A stretch of 7,373 nt of DNA from Candidatus Bathyarchaeota archaeon (GTDB lineage: Archaea > Thermoproteota > Bathyarchaeia > Bathyarchaeales > Bathycorpusculaceae), in the NCBI GenBank assembly GCA_003601875.1, contig PIYF01000034.1, forward strand, positions 1 through 7,373, in the 5' to 3' direction. Made by a program: the position numbers and the translations under genes. The notes under the pieces were generated by a model. The model worked only from the letters and a program-made list of their open reading frames with translations, was not told where the DNA came from and ran no database searches. Positions 1-6,413 of this stretch are shown here, piece after piece; position 1 is the stretch's first letter, and each line of letters opens with the position of its first letter.

Positions 1-69
1 ATTTCTGACGAAAAGATTATGATGAATAGCTTAGAAGATTTGACTGAAATCTCTGAGTTGGATTTGTAG
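1..69 (+). CDS. C-terminal end of an unidentified protein (5' truncated)
   Basis: Reading frame 1 is open from the first base to a TAG at 67-69 and encodes 22 residues ending ...EDLTEISELDL. The other two plus frames hit stops within about 20 bases. One minus frame is also open here, but it has no ATG, GTG or TTG start before its upstream stop near 117-119, so the plus reading is preferred. The tail is acidic, with seven Asp/Glu in 22 residues, and has no recognisable domain. Too little is visible to name a family. The gene would be convergent with the methyltransferase gene at 171-944. Confidence 0.4.
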   Translation: MSDEKIMMNSLEDLTEISELDL

Positions 70-81
70 GAGGAAATAAAC

Positions 82-121
82 GTTAAGTTTAATGAGTTGG
101 AATTCTCATTGAAGCATTAAC
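82..121 (+). other. imperfect stem-loop in the convergent spacer
   Basis: Bases 88-96 (TTTAATGAG) pair with 105-113 (CTCATTGAA) as a 9-bp stem with one T-G wobble and an 8-base loop. Below a small internal loop, GTTAA at 82-86 pairs with TTAAC at 117-121, giving about 14 pairs in 40 bases. It lies 12 bases after the stop codon of the upstream partial gene. It could be a 3'-UTR structure or a transcription-end signal. The pairing is read by eye; folding energy was not computed. Confidence 0.4.
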
Positions 122-154
122 AGAACTGTGAAGAAGGAAAACCGTTAATTTCCA

Positions 155-161
155 TTTTTTT
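155..161 (+). terminator. T7 run, probable plus-strand transcription end
   Basis: Seven consecutive T residues on the plus strand lie between the upstream partial plus gene and the convergent methyltransferase gene. Archaeal RNA polymerase commonly terminates at T-rich non-template runs, so this is a reasonable end point for the upstream transcript. The assignment rests on position and composition only. Confidence 0.4.
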
Positions 162-170
162 AAGTCTAAA

Positions 171-944
171 TCATTTTAATGTTTTACGTGCACAAGTTAT
201 ATAGCCCGTATGTCCCGTCATTAATGTTTGCGGTCTTGTTTTTCCCCTTTCAACACGCATTTCTCTTAAAAGACATTCAAAGGTTTTAACGTCAACAAAA
301 TTGTTCTCTTTAAGAGCTTCTGTAGTTTTTAAGACTTGGTCTATTGTGGGACTGAAAGAGACGAGGTTTCCAGAAGGTTTTAGGGCTTTATATGCATGGG
401 GAACTACAAGCCATGGAGTTGCAAGGTCTAAGATCACAGCGTCCACATTCTGTTCGTCAATGCCTTCCGTTACATCCTTATTTTTTAATTTAACAAAATC
501 AAGTAAGCCTAAACGTTTCAAGTTTTTCTTTGCAACTTCAAGGAATTCTGCTCTAACTTCATAACTGTAAACATGTCCGTTAGGTTTAACAAAATGGGCT
601 AAAGCCATTGTTAACGCACCTGTCCCAGTTCCAGCCTCCACAACAAGACTTCCAGGTCCAATTCCAGAAAAAATTATAGTTAAAGCTATATCTTTTGGAT
701 ACATGATTTGAGTTTTCCTCAGAGCCTTAATTATAAAATCCCTTAGAATAGGTTTTAAAGCAACAAACTCCACATTCAAATTACTTTTTATCCTAGTTCC
801 ATATTCTTTTCCTAACAAACCATCAAGTTGAATGAACCCTTTATGGGTGTGAAAATTTTTCCCCTCTTCAACCCTAACAAGATACGTTCTTCTACGATCC
901 AAATATAAGAGGATGTAGTCTCCTTCTCGAATGAGTTTTGACAA
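171..944 (-). CDS. trmI: tRNA (adenine-N1)-methyltransferase, TrmI family (m1A58, possibly also m1A57)
   Basis: The 257-residue protein fits archaeal TrmI in length and order of parts. A small N-terminal beta domain (about 1-60) contains the FHTHKG segment (31-36) and a KEYGT turn. Next comes the TQIMYPKD linker (78-85) and then a Rossmann-fold methyltransferase domain. SAM motif I is VEAGTGTGA (102-110), YEVR (128-131) is the acidic ribose-binding strand, and DLATPW (173-178) matches the family's DLxxPW catalytic-pocket motif. The C-terminus RPQTLMTGHTGY (237-248) is also typical. Known family members methylate N1 of A58 in the T-loop, usually as a homotetramer; the Pyrococcus abyssi enzyme also modifies A57. 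Which positions this enzyme uses cannot be read from sequence. The start is TTG at 942-944, chosen because GGAGGG lies 8 bases upstream and no better in-frame start exists. The gene is divergent from the homoserine-dehydrogenase-family gene. Confidence 0.93.
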   Translation of the reverse strand: MSKLIREGDYILLYLDRRRTYLVRVEEGKNFHTHKGFIQLDGLLGKEYGTRIKSNLNVEFVALKPILRDFIIKALRKTQIMYPKDIALTIIFSGIGPGSLVVEAGTGTGALTMALAHFVKPNGHVYSYEVRAEFLEVAKKNLKRLGLLDFVKLKNKDVTEGIDEQNVDAVILDLATPWLVVPHAYKALKPSGNLVSFSPTIDQVLKTTEALKENNFVDVKTFECLLREMRVERGKTRPQTLMTGHTGYITCARKTLK

Positions 945-952
945 GATGTTTT

Positions 953-958
953 CCCTCC
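953..958 (-). promoter_or_regulatory. ribosome binding site for trmI
   Basis: On the minus strand this reads GGAGGG, 8 bases before the TTG at 942-944. The strong match to the anti-Shine-Dalgarno sequence decides in favour of the rare TTG start. Confidence 0.75.
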
Positions 959-973
959 GCTTTTTTGAATGTT

Positions 974-989
974 TGAAAGGATAATAAGA
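974..989. promoter_or_regulatory. possible divergent promoter core (TATA-like)
   Basis: The 108-bp spacer between the divergent trmI and dehydrogenase genes contains GAAAGGATAATAAG on the plus strand. This is a purine-rich BRE-like run followed by a TATA-like ATAATAAG. The same segment reads CTTATTAT on the minus strand. A start about 25 bp away would give a leader of roughly 43 bases for the plus gene and about 16 bases, including GGAGGG, for trmI. One AT-rich element may therefore serve both directions, but archaeal TATA boxes are degenerate and this call is weak. Confidence 0.3.
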
Positions 990-1036
990 GTTTTGGAGAA
1001 CGGAAAAGTTAAGTTAGAAGCGAACTAACAATGAAA

Positions 1037-1045
1037 GGGAGGAGG
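1037..1045 (+). promoter_or_regulatory. ribosome binding site for the homoserine-dehydrogenase-family gene
   Basis: GGGAGGAGG ends 7 bases before the ATG at 1053. The nearby ATG (1046) and GTG (1048) lie in other frames, so this site fixes the start at 1053. Confidence 0.85.
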
Positions 1046-1052
1046 ATGTGAA

Positions 1053-2090
1053 ATGAAGTTTAAACTTGCCTTCATAGGCTTCGGAACTGTTGGACAAGGG
1101 TTAGCAAAAATTCTTGTGGAAAAAAGGGAGCTTTTAAAAAAGAAATACAAATTTGAATACGACGTCGTCGCAGTTTCAGACATAAAGAAAGGTTCAGTTT
1201 ACAATGAAAACGGGTTAAACCTTGAGAAACTCTTAGAACTTACCAAGCAAACAGGGAAAATTGAAAGTTATGAAAGCGGAATCAAGGGGCTTTCAAGTTT
1301 AGAAGTTATAGAGAAAAGCAATGCAGACATAATTTTGGAGGTAACATGGACTAACATAGAAACCGGAGAACCTGGATTAACCCATATGAAAAAAGCCCTT
1401 GGTTCGGGTAAACATGTAGTTACAACAAATAAGGGTCCCATAGCGTTAGCCTATCATGAACTTATGGAAACAGCTAGAAAAAATAATGTTTTCTTAAGGT
1501 TTGAAGGCACAGTTCTAAGCGGCACTCCAGCATTAAACCTATCCCTAGAAGATTTGGCAGGGGCATATGTAAAATCTATACGAGGAATAGTTAACGGTAC
1601 AACAAACTACATACTTACACAAATGGAGAAAGGAGCAACCTATGATGAATCGTTAAAAACAGCTCAGAAGCTTGGTTACGCTGAAGCTGACCCGACAATG
1701 GATGTTGAAGCTTGGGATCCAGTTGCAAAAATAACAATTCTTGCAAACGCAGTTATGGAGGGAAATATAAAACCAAAGGATGTTGAAAGGGAAGGCATAA
1801 CTCACATATCTTTAGAAGATGTTAAAAAAGCCAAGGATGAAGGGAAAAGAATAAAATTGATAGCGAAAGCTTGGCGTGAAAACAATGAAGTGAAAGCTAA
1901 AGTGTCTCCGGAGAAAGTTCCATTAACGGATGTTCTAGCTCATATTGGTGGTCCAATAAATGCTCTAACATTTGAAACGGATGTTCTAGGTGATGTGACA
2001 ATAGTTGGACCTGGAGCTGGAGGAATAGAAGCTGGATATGCCCTATTAAGCGACATGTTAGCCATTAACAGGTATTTGAGCGAAATGTGA
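1053..2090 (+). CDS. hom: homoserine dehydrogenase family protein (short form, no ACT domain)
   Basis: The 345-residue cytosolic oxidoreductase has the homoserine dehydrogenase plan. A Rossmann NAD(P)-binding domain starts with GFGTVG (9-14). TNIETGEP (100-107) and VVTTNKGP (122-129, with the family's conserved Lys127) follow. The catalytic domain has GTVLSGTPALN (152-162), GIVNGTTNYIL (178-188) and the signature ending AEADPTMDVEAWDPVAK (210-226), and the C-terminal closure has GPGAG (319-323). Homoserine dehydrogenase reduces aspartate 4-semialdehyde to homoserine for threonine and methionine synthesis. The length matches archaeal forms lacking the regulatory ACT domain, so no threonine feedback domain is present. 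Two positions are odd: the signature Gly before x-D is Ala220, and the usual TPT before NxETGEP is TWT (Trp99). The next gene begins 9 bp after the stop and is an AOR, not another threonine-pathway gene, so a related but different semialdehyde substrate cannot be excluded. The family call is firm; the exact substrate is less so. Confidence 0.88.
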   Translation: MKFKLAFIGFGTVGQGLAKILVEKRELLKKKYKFEYDVVAVSDIKKGSVYNENGLNLEKLLELTKQTGKIESYESGIKGLSSLEVIEKSNADIILEVTWTNIETGEPGLTHMKKALGSGKHVVTTNKGPIALAYHELMETARKNNVFLRFEGTVLSGTPALNLSLEDLAGAYVKSIRGIVNGTTNYILTQMEKGATYDESLKTAQKLGYAEADPTMDVEAWDPVAKITILANAVMEGNIKPKDVEREGITHISLEDVKKAKDEGKRIKLIAKAWRENNEVKAKVSPEKVPLTDVLAHIGGPINALTFETDVLGDVTIVGPGAGGIEAGYALLSDMLAINRYLSEM

Positions 2091-2092
2091 GG
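2088..2092 (+). promoter_or_regulatory. ribosome binding site for the AOR gene, overlapping the upstream stop
   Basis: TGAGG, whose first three bases are the stop codon of the dehydrogenase gene, places GAGG 7 bases before the AOR ATG at 2100. The overlap implies one transcript and probably translational coupling of the two genes. Confidence 0.6.
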
Positions 2093-2099
2093 CGCTTAG

Positions 2100-3914
2100 A
2101 TGCTTGGAGCTTACACAGGAAAAATTTTGAGGGTTAACTTAACAACTAGAAAAATAAATATGGAAAGACTTGATGAGGAAAAAGCAAGAAAGTTCATAGG
2201 TGGGAAAGGTCTAGGTGCAAAAATCCTTTATGATTCTCTAAAACCCGGTGTTAACCCTTTAAGCCCTGAAAACATACTTATATTTGCTTCCGGTCCATTA
2301 ACAGCAACCTTAGCTCCAACATCTGCAAGATGGGCTGTTGTCACAAAATCTCCATTAACCAACATTTTTTTAGACTGTCAAGTTGGCGGATACTTTGGTG
2401 CAGCAATGAAGCTTGCAGGCTTTGACTGCATAATTGTGGAGGGAAAAGCAGATAAACCGGTCTATCTCTGGGTTCACGACAAAAACTGTGAAATTTTAGA
2501 CGCTGATTTTCTATGGGGGAAGGGCTGCTTTGAAACTGAAGAAATTTTGAAGAAACGTTTAGGATTAAATGTTCGAGTTGCTTCAATAGGGCCAGCTGGA
2601 GAAAACCTTGTTCGTTATGCATGTATAAGCGTGGACAAGTATAGGCAAGCTGGCAGAGGCGGTGCAGGAGCAGTTATGGGATCAAAAAATTTGAAAGCTG
2701 TTGCTGTTCAAAGTTCTGGGCATAAAATCCGGTACGCTGACCCTGAAGGTTTTAGAAAGGCTGCAAATGAAGCTTTAAGGGTTATTAAAGAAAACAGTTT
2801 CATTCCTTTAAGGCGGAAGTATGGGACGCCAATTTGGGTTTCCCCCGTAAATAAGGCTGCTCTCTTACCGACTAAAAATTTTCGAACAGGCGTTTTTGAA
2901 AAAGCTGATGAAATAAGCGGAGAAACTATGCGGAAAAAAATAGTTTTCAAAGATGGAACATGCTACAACTGTATAATTCAATGTTGGAAGTATACGCATG
3001 TTAAATCTGGAAAATATAAGTTTGATGAACTTGCTGGACCTGAATATGAATCCATAGCTTTACTTGGTTCAAACTGCGGCGTCGGCTCCATAGAAGCTGT
3101 TGCTTATGCAAACATGCTTTGCGACAATTTAGGATTAGACACTATTTCAACAGGTAACACGATAGCCTTCGCAATGGAATGCTTCGAAAAAGGCTTACTA
3201 ACCCTTAAAGACACTGATGGAATTAACCTGAAATTTGGTAACGCTGAAGCTGAATTCGAAATGATAAAGAAAATTGCAAATCGGGAAGGCATTGGAAATC
3301 TGCTAGGTGAAGGGGTTCGAAGGGCTTCGAAAAAAATTGGTAAGGGTTCGGAAAAATTTGCAATGCATGTGAAAGGATTAGAAATTCCAGGATATGACCC
3401 TAGAGGAGCATTCGGAATGGCTTTAGCCTACGCCACTTCTGATCGTGGAGCATGTCATCAAAGAGCATGGACTGTTAGAGCCGAAATCAGCGGTGAACTC
3501 GCACCTAGATTTTCAACGAAGGGTAGAGCGAAATTTGTCAAAGAAACTCAAGATGAAAGAGCAATGTGTTTCTCACTTGTCCTATGTGATTTTGCACCTT
3601 TAAAAATTGAACATTTTGTGAAATTACTTAACACAGCAACAGGGTTTAACTTCACAGTTGAAGATTACCTTAAAACTGGAGAGCGAATATGGAATCTAAC
3701 AAGACTATTCAATGTGCGAGAAGGAATAACAAGAGAAGATGACACTTTACCACCACGCTTCATGGAAGAACCATTACCGGAAGGTGTAACGAAAGGTCAA
3801 GTGGTTACAAAAGAAATGTTAAACCAGATGCTTGATGAATATTACACCTTAAGAGGATGGGATGAAAATGGAATTCCAACAAAAGAGAAACTAAAAGAAC
3901 TTGAACTAATCTAA
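2100..3914 (+). CDS. aor: aldehyde:ferredoxin oxidoreductase family protein (tungsten/molybdenum bis-pterin)
   Basis: At 604 residues this is nearly the length of Pyrococcus furiosus AOR (605). The N-terminal domain has FIGGKGLGAKILYDSL (32-47), ASGPLT (63-68), SARWAVVTKSPLT (75-87) and GGYFGAAMKLAGFD (96-109), the segments that frame the bis-pyranopterin site. The [4Fe-4S] ligands are all present: C288, C291 and C295 in CxxCxxxC, at the same numbers as the P. furiosus enzyme, plus C496 in LVLCDF (C494 there). AGPEYES (312-318) carries Glu315, placed like the proposed catalytic Glu313, and DRGACHQ has His453 near the described active-site His. Known members oxidise aldehydes to carboxylates and reduce ferredoxin in the cytoplasm; some run in reverse. 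The substrate cannot be told from sequence, and AOR, FOR, GAPOR and WOR subfamilies were not separated. The gene sits between the dehydrogenase gene and the 427-residue protein, probably on one transcript. No ferredoxin or pterin-synthesis gene is visible. Confidence 0.93.
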   Translation: MLGAYTGKILRVNLTTRKINMERLDEEKARKFIGGKGLGAKILYDSLKPGVNPLSPENILIFASGPLTATLAPTSARWAVVTKSPLTNIFLDCQVGGYFGAAMKLAGFDCIIVEGKADKPVYLWVHDKNCEILDADFLWGKGCFETEEILKKRLGLNVRVASIGPAGENLVRYACISVDKYRQAGRGGAGAVMGSKNLKAVAVQSSGHKIRYADPEGFRKAANEALRVIKENSFIPLRRKYGTPIWVSPVNKAALLPTKNFRTGVFEKADEISGETMRKKIVFKDGTCYNCIIQCWKYTHVKSGKYKFDELAGPEYESIALLGSNCGVGSIEAVAYANMLCDNLGLDTISTGNTIAFAMECFEKGLLTLKDTDGINLKFGNAEAEFEMIKKIANREGIGNLLGEGVRRASKKIGKGSEKFAMHVKGLEIPGYDPRGAFGMALAYATSDRGACHQRAWTVRAEISGELAPRFSTKGRAKFVKETQDERAMCFSLVLCDFAPLKIEHFVKLLNTATGFNFTVEDYLKTGERIWNLTRLFNVREGITREDDTLPPRFMEEPLPEGVTKGQVVTKEMLNQMLDEYYTLRGWDENGIPTKEKLKELELI

Positions 3915-3949
3915 AAATCTTAAATCTCTTAAAGTAATAATAAAATTCT

Positions 3950-3954
3950 GGAGG
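3950..3954 (+). promoter_or_regulatory. ribosome binding site for the 427-residue protein
   Basis: GGAGG ends 7 bases before a TTG at 3962-3964. The ideal spacing supports the TTG start over the first in-frame ATG, 22 codons later at 4028. Confidence 0.8.
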
Positions 3955-3961
3955 AAAATTT

Positions 3962-5245
3962 TTGAAAAGCCTTAAGGAAAAATTGAAGATTGACGAGGAA
4001 GCAGTTAAGGAAATAAATGATTTTCTGATGAGAGACGACAACCCTCTGGTAAATGAACTTTTAAAAATTGTTGAGAAATACGGTGGTGTAGAGGAGATAA
4101 ATAGAAAAGCAAGGGAAGCCAGCAAACTTGAAAATCTTATGGAACGTTTAAGGAAGAAAAATCCTTCCTTCGCTAAAGACCTAGATTGGCTTATAGAACA
4201 AAGGGATAAGGAAGCCTTCATAGGTATACCAGAATATCGTAGAAAAATTTTAGGGGAAAAAGCTGATACCATGAAGTTTGACGAGTCCTTCGCTGTCACT
4301 CTGGAAATAAGCGGCTGCAACTTTTTCCCATGGTTCATTGAAGAATGTAAAAAAGCGATAAAACAGCAAGACCTTATGCCAGCCCGTTACATCCGTGTTC
4401 GCTCAATGAAGGAGCAGGTGGAAGATGGAGATATCTTAGCATTCTCAGCAGCCATGCAAATCATAGGGGCTTCATACGTTCAAACTTTAGACACGAAAGG
4501 AACAATGCTTGGACCTGATGGAAAACCGATAAACATTCATTTAGGTGGACCGGAGACGATAACAGGTTATTTTGGAGGAGTAGGTGTTCCAAACGAGTAT
4601 GCTTTAAAATGGGTTGATGAACTTCTTTACTATTACACGGAATATGGTATCCCGCAAGTTTTGAATGTTAACGCTGGAACTGTGATGCTTGGATACTGGC
4701 TTTACAAACTTGGAATAGACATTGAGTTCAAAATTTCAGTTTACCTTGGAAACGATAATCCCTATTCATGTTTTTGGACTTTAATGACGGCTAAACTTTT
4801 CAGTCGGAAAGATGGAAAAACCCCTCTGATAGGATTCAACCTGTCAAACTCGGTTAACAATAAAACAATTGAATTATCAGCCTATATAAGAAAGGCTTTC
4901 GGCTTTGAGGATATAGTTCGAATAGAACATCACATCGTTGAAACTTACAAAGGCATAGTTATACAACCCTATAATAAACTCGGCGAACTTTTAGAAATTG
5001 CAGATCATGTGAAAAATGTTAGTGCAAAACATGAAGGAGCTTTCCCAGAGATTGAAGCGAAAAGAGAACATCCCTCAAACATCCTTGAATACTTCATTCC
5101 AAAAGAGGAGATAATTAAGAAGGGATTGATGCCTAAACTCCTAATCAACTACCTTGACAAACATGATTCGGTAAACAGAACGGCGAGGGCATTAACAGAG
5201 AAGGGGTTAACGTTCATCGCAGCTCAAAACCTACATAAAAAATAA
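3962..5245 (+). CDS. uncharacterised 427-residue soluble protein, AOR neighbour
   Basis: I do not recognise a named family. No signal peptide or membrane segment is visible, so a cytosolic protein is likely. Residues 1-100 are charged and probably helical (NELLKIVEKYGG, EEINRKAREASKLENLMERL, WLIEQRDKEAF). From about 105 the protein looks like a compact alpha/beta domain with alternating hydrophobic strands and Gly-rich turns. Segments that look catalytic or ligand-binding are ISGCNFFPW (116-124), NIHLGGPETITGYFGG (191-206), LNVNAGTVMLGYW (234-246), YLGNDNPYS (261-269), FNLSNSVNN (292-300), RIEHHIVE (320-327) and KHEGAFPEIEAKREHP (356-371). No cysteine cluster for iron-sulfur binding and no clear nucleotide-binding loop is present. 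The beta-strand/helix rhythm would suit a TIM-barrel-like enzyme, but that is inference. It follows the AOR gene by 47 bp in the same direction. A weak CTTAAATC at 3919-3926 could provide a separate promoter. A role with the AOR substrate or product is plausible but unproven. Confidence 0.85.
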   Translation: MKSLKEKLKIDEEAVKEINDFLMRDDNPLVNELLKIVEKYGGVEEINRKAREASKLENLMERLRKKNPSFAKDLDWLIEQRDKEAFIGIPEYRRKILGEKADTMKFDESFAVTLEISGCNFFPWFIEECKKAIKQQDLMPARYIRVRSMKEQVEDGDILAFSAAMQIIGASYVQTLDTKGTMLGPDGKPINIHLGGPETITGYFGGVGVPNEYALKWVDELLYYYTEYGIPQVLNVNAGTVMLGYWLYKLGIDIEFKISVYLGNDNPYSCFWTLMTAKLFSRKDGKTPLIGFNLSNSVNNKTIELSAYIRKAFGFEDIVRIEHHIVETYKGIVIQPYNKLGELLEIADHVKNVSAKHEGAFPEIEAKREHPSNILEYFIPKEEIIKKGLMPKLLINYLDKHDSVNRTARALTEKGLTFIAAQNLHKK

Positions 5246-5247
5246 CC

Positions 5248-5272
5248 CTTCTTTTCATTTAATAAAAAGAGG
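5248..5272. terminator. bidirectional terminator hairpin between convergent genes
   Basis: CTTCTTTT (5248-5255) pairs with AAAAGAGG (5265-5272) over 8 bp, including one T-G wobble, around a 9-base loop. The plus strand runs CCCTTCTTTTCATTT directly after the stop of the 427-residue protein. The minus strand runs CTCCTCTTTTTATT after the stop of the secreted protein. Both transcripts therefore meet a T-rich tract in the 38-bp convergent spacer, which fits archaeal termination in both directions. Confidence 0.5.
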
Positions 5273-5283
5273 AGATGTTAAAG

Positions 5284-6045
5284 TCACCAGTAGGACTGTT
5301 TAGGCTTTTTAAAGTAAAGATAAAGCGTGGTTGCAATAAAGAATGCTGTTGTTATACCTAAAACTGTTGCCACTCTCCGCGTATTATCTAACTCGTTTAA
5401 GTTTCCCTGAAGAGAAGTGTAATTTTGCTGAAGCATCCAGTAAGTTTGATTCAGCTTAGCCAAGTTTTCCGGTGAAAGGCTCATGTTAAAGCTTTCCAAG
5501 AAGGTTTGATTGAGATATGCATAAGTGCTGTTTAATTCTTTAAGTCTATCCTCAAGTTGTTCCAAATAGATATTTTTAACAATAGTCGCTGAAAAGACCG
5601 GGGTTCGCTTAAAGGATTCATCCTTAATAGTATATTCAATGTATAACTCGCCGTAAGTTCTATCCCAAACATTTTCTGGTACATGCACTATCGTACTGTT
5701 GAAGATTGTTTCGTTAAAAACCATACGTGTATTTTTTATAATAGTAAGCGGATTCAGCAGGTAAACTTTTTCTCTTCCATATTCAAAGCCGTAAATGCTT
5801 AGGTTTAAGAGCTGAATCGTAACACCTTTCGCTGTACAATTAACAATTAGGTATATTGTTATATTCTCGTTTGGAGCCACTTCTTGTGTAGCGTTAAACG
5901 TAATTGAAATTCCAGGATAGTCTCCTAAAAAAAACTGCCAAGTTTCAACGTTTGAGGCTTTTGCCACATTGTTTGGAATTATTATTGCTAGAAGAATCAA
6001 CATAACAAATATTCCGTTTAATGCTTTAACCTTCAAGATTTTCAC
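5284..6045 (-). CDS. secreted membrane-anchored coiled-coil protein, sequon-rich, function unknown
   Basis: I do not recognise the family; the architecture is clear. A basic N-terminus (KILKVK) is followed by a hydrophobic stretch (about 11-24) and a likely signal-peptidase site near AKA-S (30/31). Residues 35-155 look like one beta-sandwich domain. Residues 158-222 form a predicted coiled coil rich in Leu, Asn and Gln (YLEQLEDRLKELNSTYAYLN at the start). A transmembrane helix at about 226-245 is followed by a short basic cytoplasmic tail (KKPKQSYW). This predicts a type I protein with its body outside the cell, held on a stalk. Eleven NxS/T sequons are visible across the outer part, consistent with heavy archaeal N-glycosylation. 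The start is GTG at 6043-6045; no clear Shine-Dalgarno precedes it, so a few codons either way are possible. The 118-bp upstream spacer holds AT-rich repeats. A surface, adhesion or S-layer-associated role is possible but not shown. Confidence 0.8.
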   Translation of the reverse strand: MKILKVKALNGIFVMLILLAIIIPNNVAKASNVETWQFFLGDYPGISITFNATQEVAPNENITIYLIVNCTAKGVTIQLLNLSIYGFEYGREKVYLLNPLTIIKNTRMVFNETIFNSTIVHVPENVWDRTYGELYIEYTIKDESFKRTPVFSATIVKNIYLEQLEDRLKELNSTYAYLNQTFLESFNMSLSPENLAKLNQTYWMLQQNYTSLQGNLNELDNTRRVATVLGITTAFFIATTLYLYFKKPKQSYW

Positions 6046-6081
6046 CTAGCAGATTGTTGTTTATACTTTTTGGTTATAGAA

Positions 6082-6121
6082 GTTATTTAATGATTTTCTA
6101 TTACTCTTTTGTTATTTAATG
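6082..6121 (-). repeat. 11-bp direct repeat upstream of the secreted-protein gene
   Basis: GTTATTTAATG occurs exactly at 6082-6092 and 6111-6121, 29 bp apart start to start. A partial copy (GTTATTTTTAA) lies at 6133-6143. On the minus strand each full unit reads CATTAAATAAC and resembles an archaeal TATA element. The copies lie 37-76 bp upstream of the GTG start, so they could be duplicated promoter elements or regulator sites. In sequence this AT-rich, chance is also possible. Confidence 0.35.
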
Positions 6122-6163
6122 GATTGTTAAAGGTTATTTTTAAATTTTAATGCGTAAAAATTG

Positions 6164-6394
6164 TTATCTAACTGAACGGATAAAACGTTGATAAATGTAT
6201 ATGAAGTAAATAAAGGCGAATATTGTTAGGCATATTTCAAACATGAGGATTGCTGGGTTGTTTTCAACAGCCATGAAGTATCCGTGTTGAAGGATGTCTG
6301 TGAAAACTAGTATTTGAAGGAATATTGCTCCTCCTAGACAGCTTAATCCTAAACTGTGAAAGAGCATGTGTATTTTTTGGTTTTTTCTTGGCAT
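6164..6394 (-). CDS. small two-helix membrane protein, function unknown
   Basis: The 76-residue protein has a short basic N-terminus (PRKNQK), two hydrophobic helices at about 12-34 and 48-69, a short loop (LQHGYFMAVENNP) and a basic tail ending QRFIRSVR. By the positive-inside rule both ends would face the cytoplasm. No cysteine pair, heme-binding pattern or other motif points to a function, and I do not recognise the family. The ATG at 6392-6394 has no good Shine-Dalgarno, but a TATA-like GGTATAAGT lies about 36 bp upstream, so a short or nearly leaderless transcript would fit. The gene stands alone, 101 bp from the nuclease gene and 118 bp from the secreted-protein gene, all on the minus strand. 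The regular hydrophobic pattern makes a real gene likelier than a chance frame. Confidence 0.6.
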   Translation of the reverse strand: MPRKNQKIHMLFHSLGLSCLGGAIFLQILVFTDILQHGYFMAVENNPAILMFEICLTIFAFIYFIYIYQRFIRSVR

Positions 6395-6413
6395 TCTTAT
6401 CGTGAATATTAAG

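Noticed and set aside
92..112. Tiny ATG frame of six codons after the AGGAGG at 68-73
   Set aside because: The ATG is 18 bases from the site, the peptide is too short to support, and the bases are better explained as part of the hairpin stem.
301..564. Plus-strand open frame of 87 codons inside trmI
   Set aside because: It is antisense to well-supported methyltransferase motifs, has no ribosome binding site and its translation resembles no protein.
2341..3292. Three minus-strand open frames within the AOR gene
   Set aside because: All are antisense to conserved AOR segments including the cysteine cluster, with no independent support.
3805..4338. Minus-strand open frame of 177 codons across the AOR end and the start of the 427-residue gene
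   Set aside because: It spans two supported plus-strand genes and their spacer, its translation is rich in Ser, Phe and Leu as expected of an antisense shadow, and no ribosome binding site was found.
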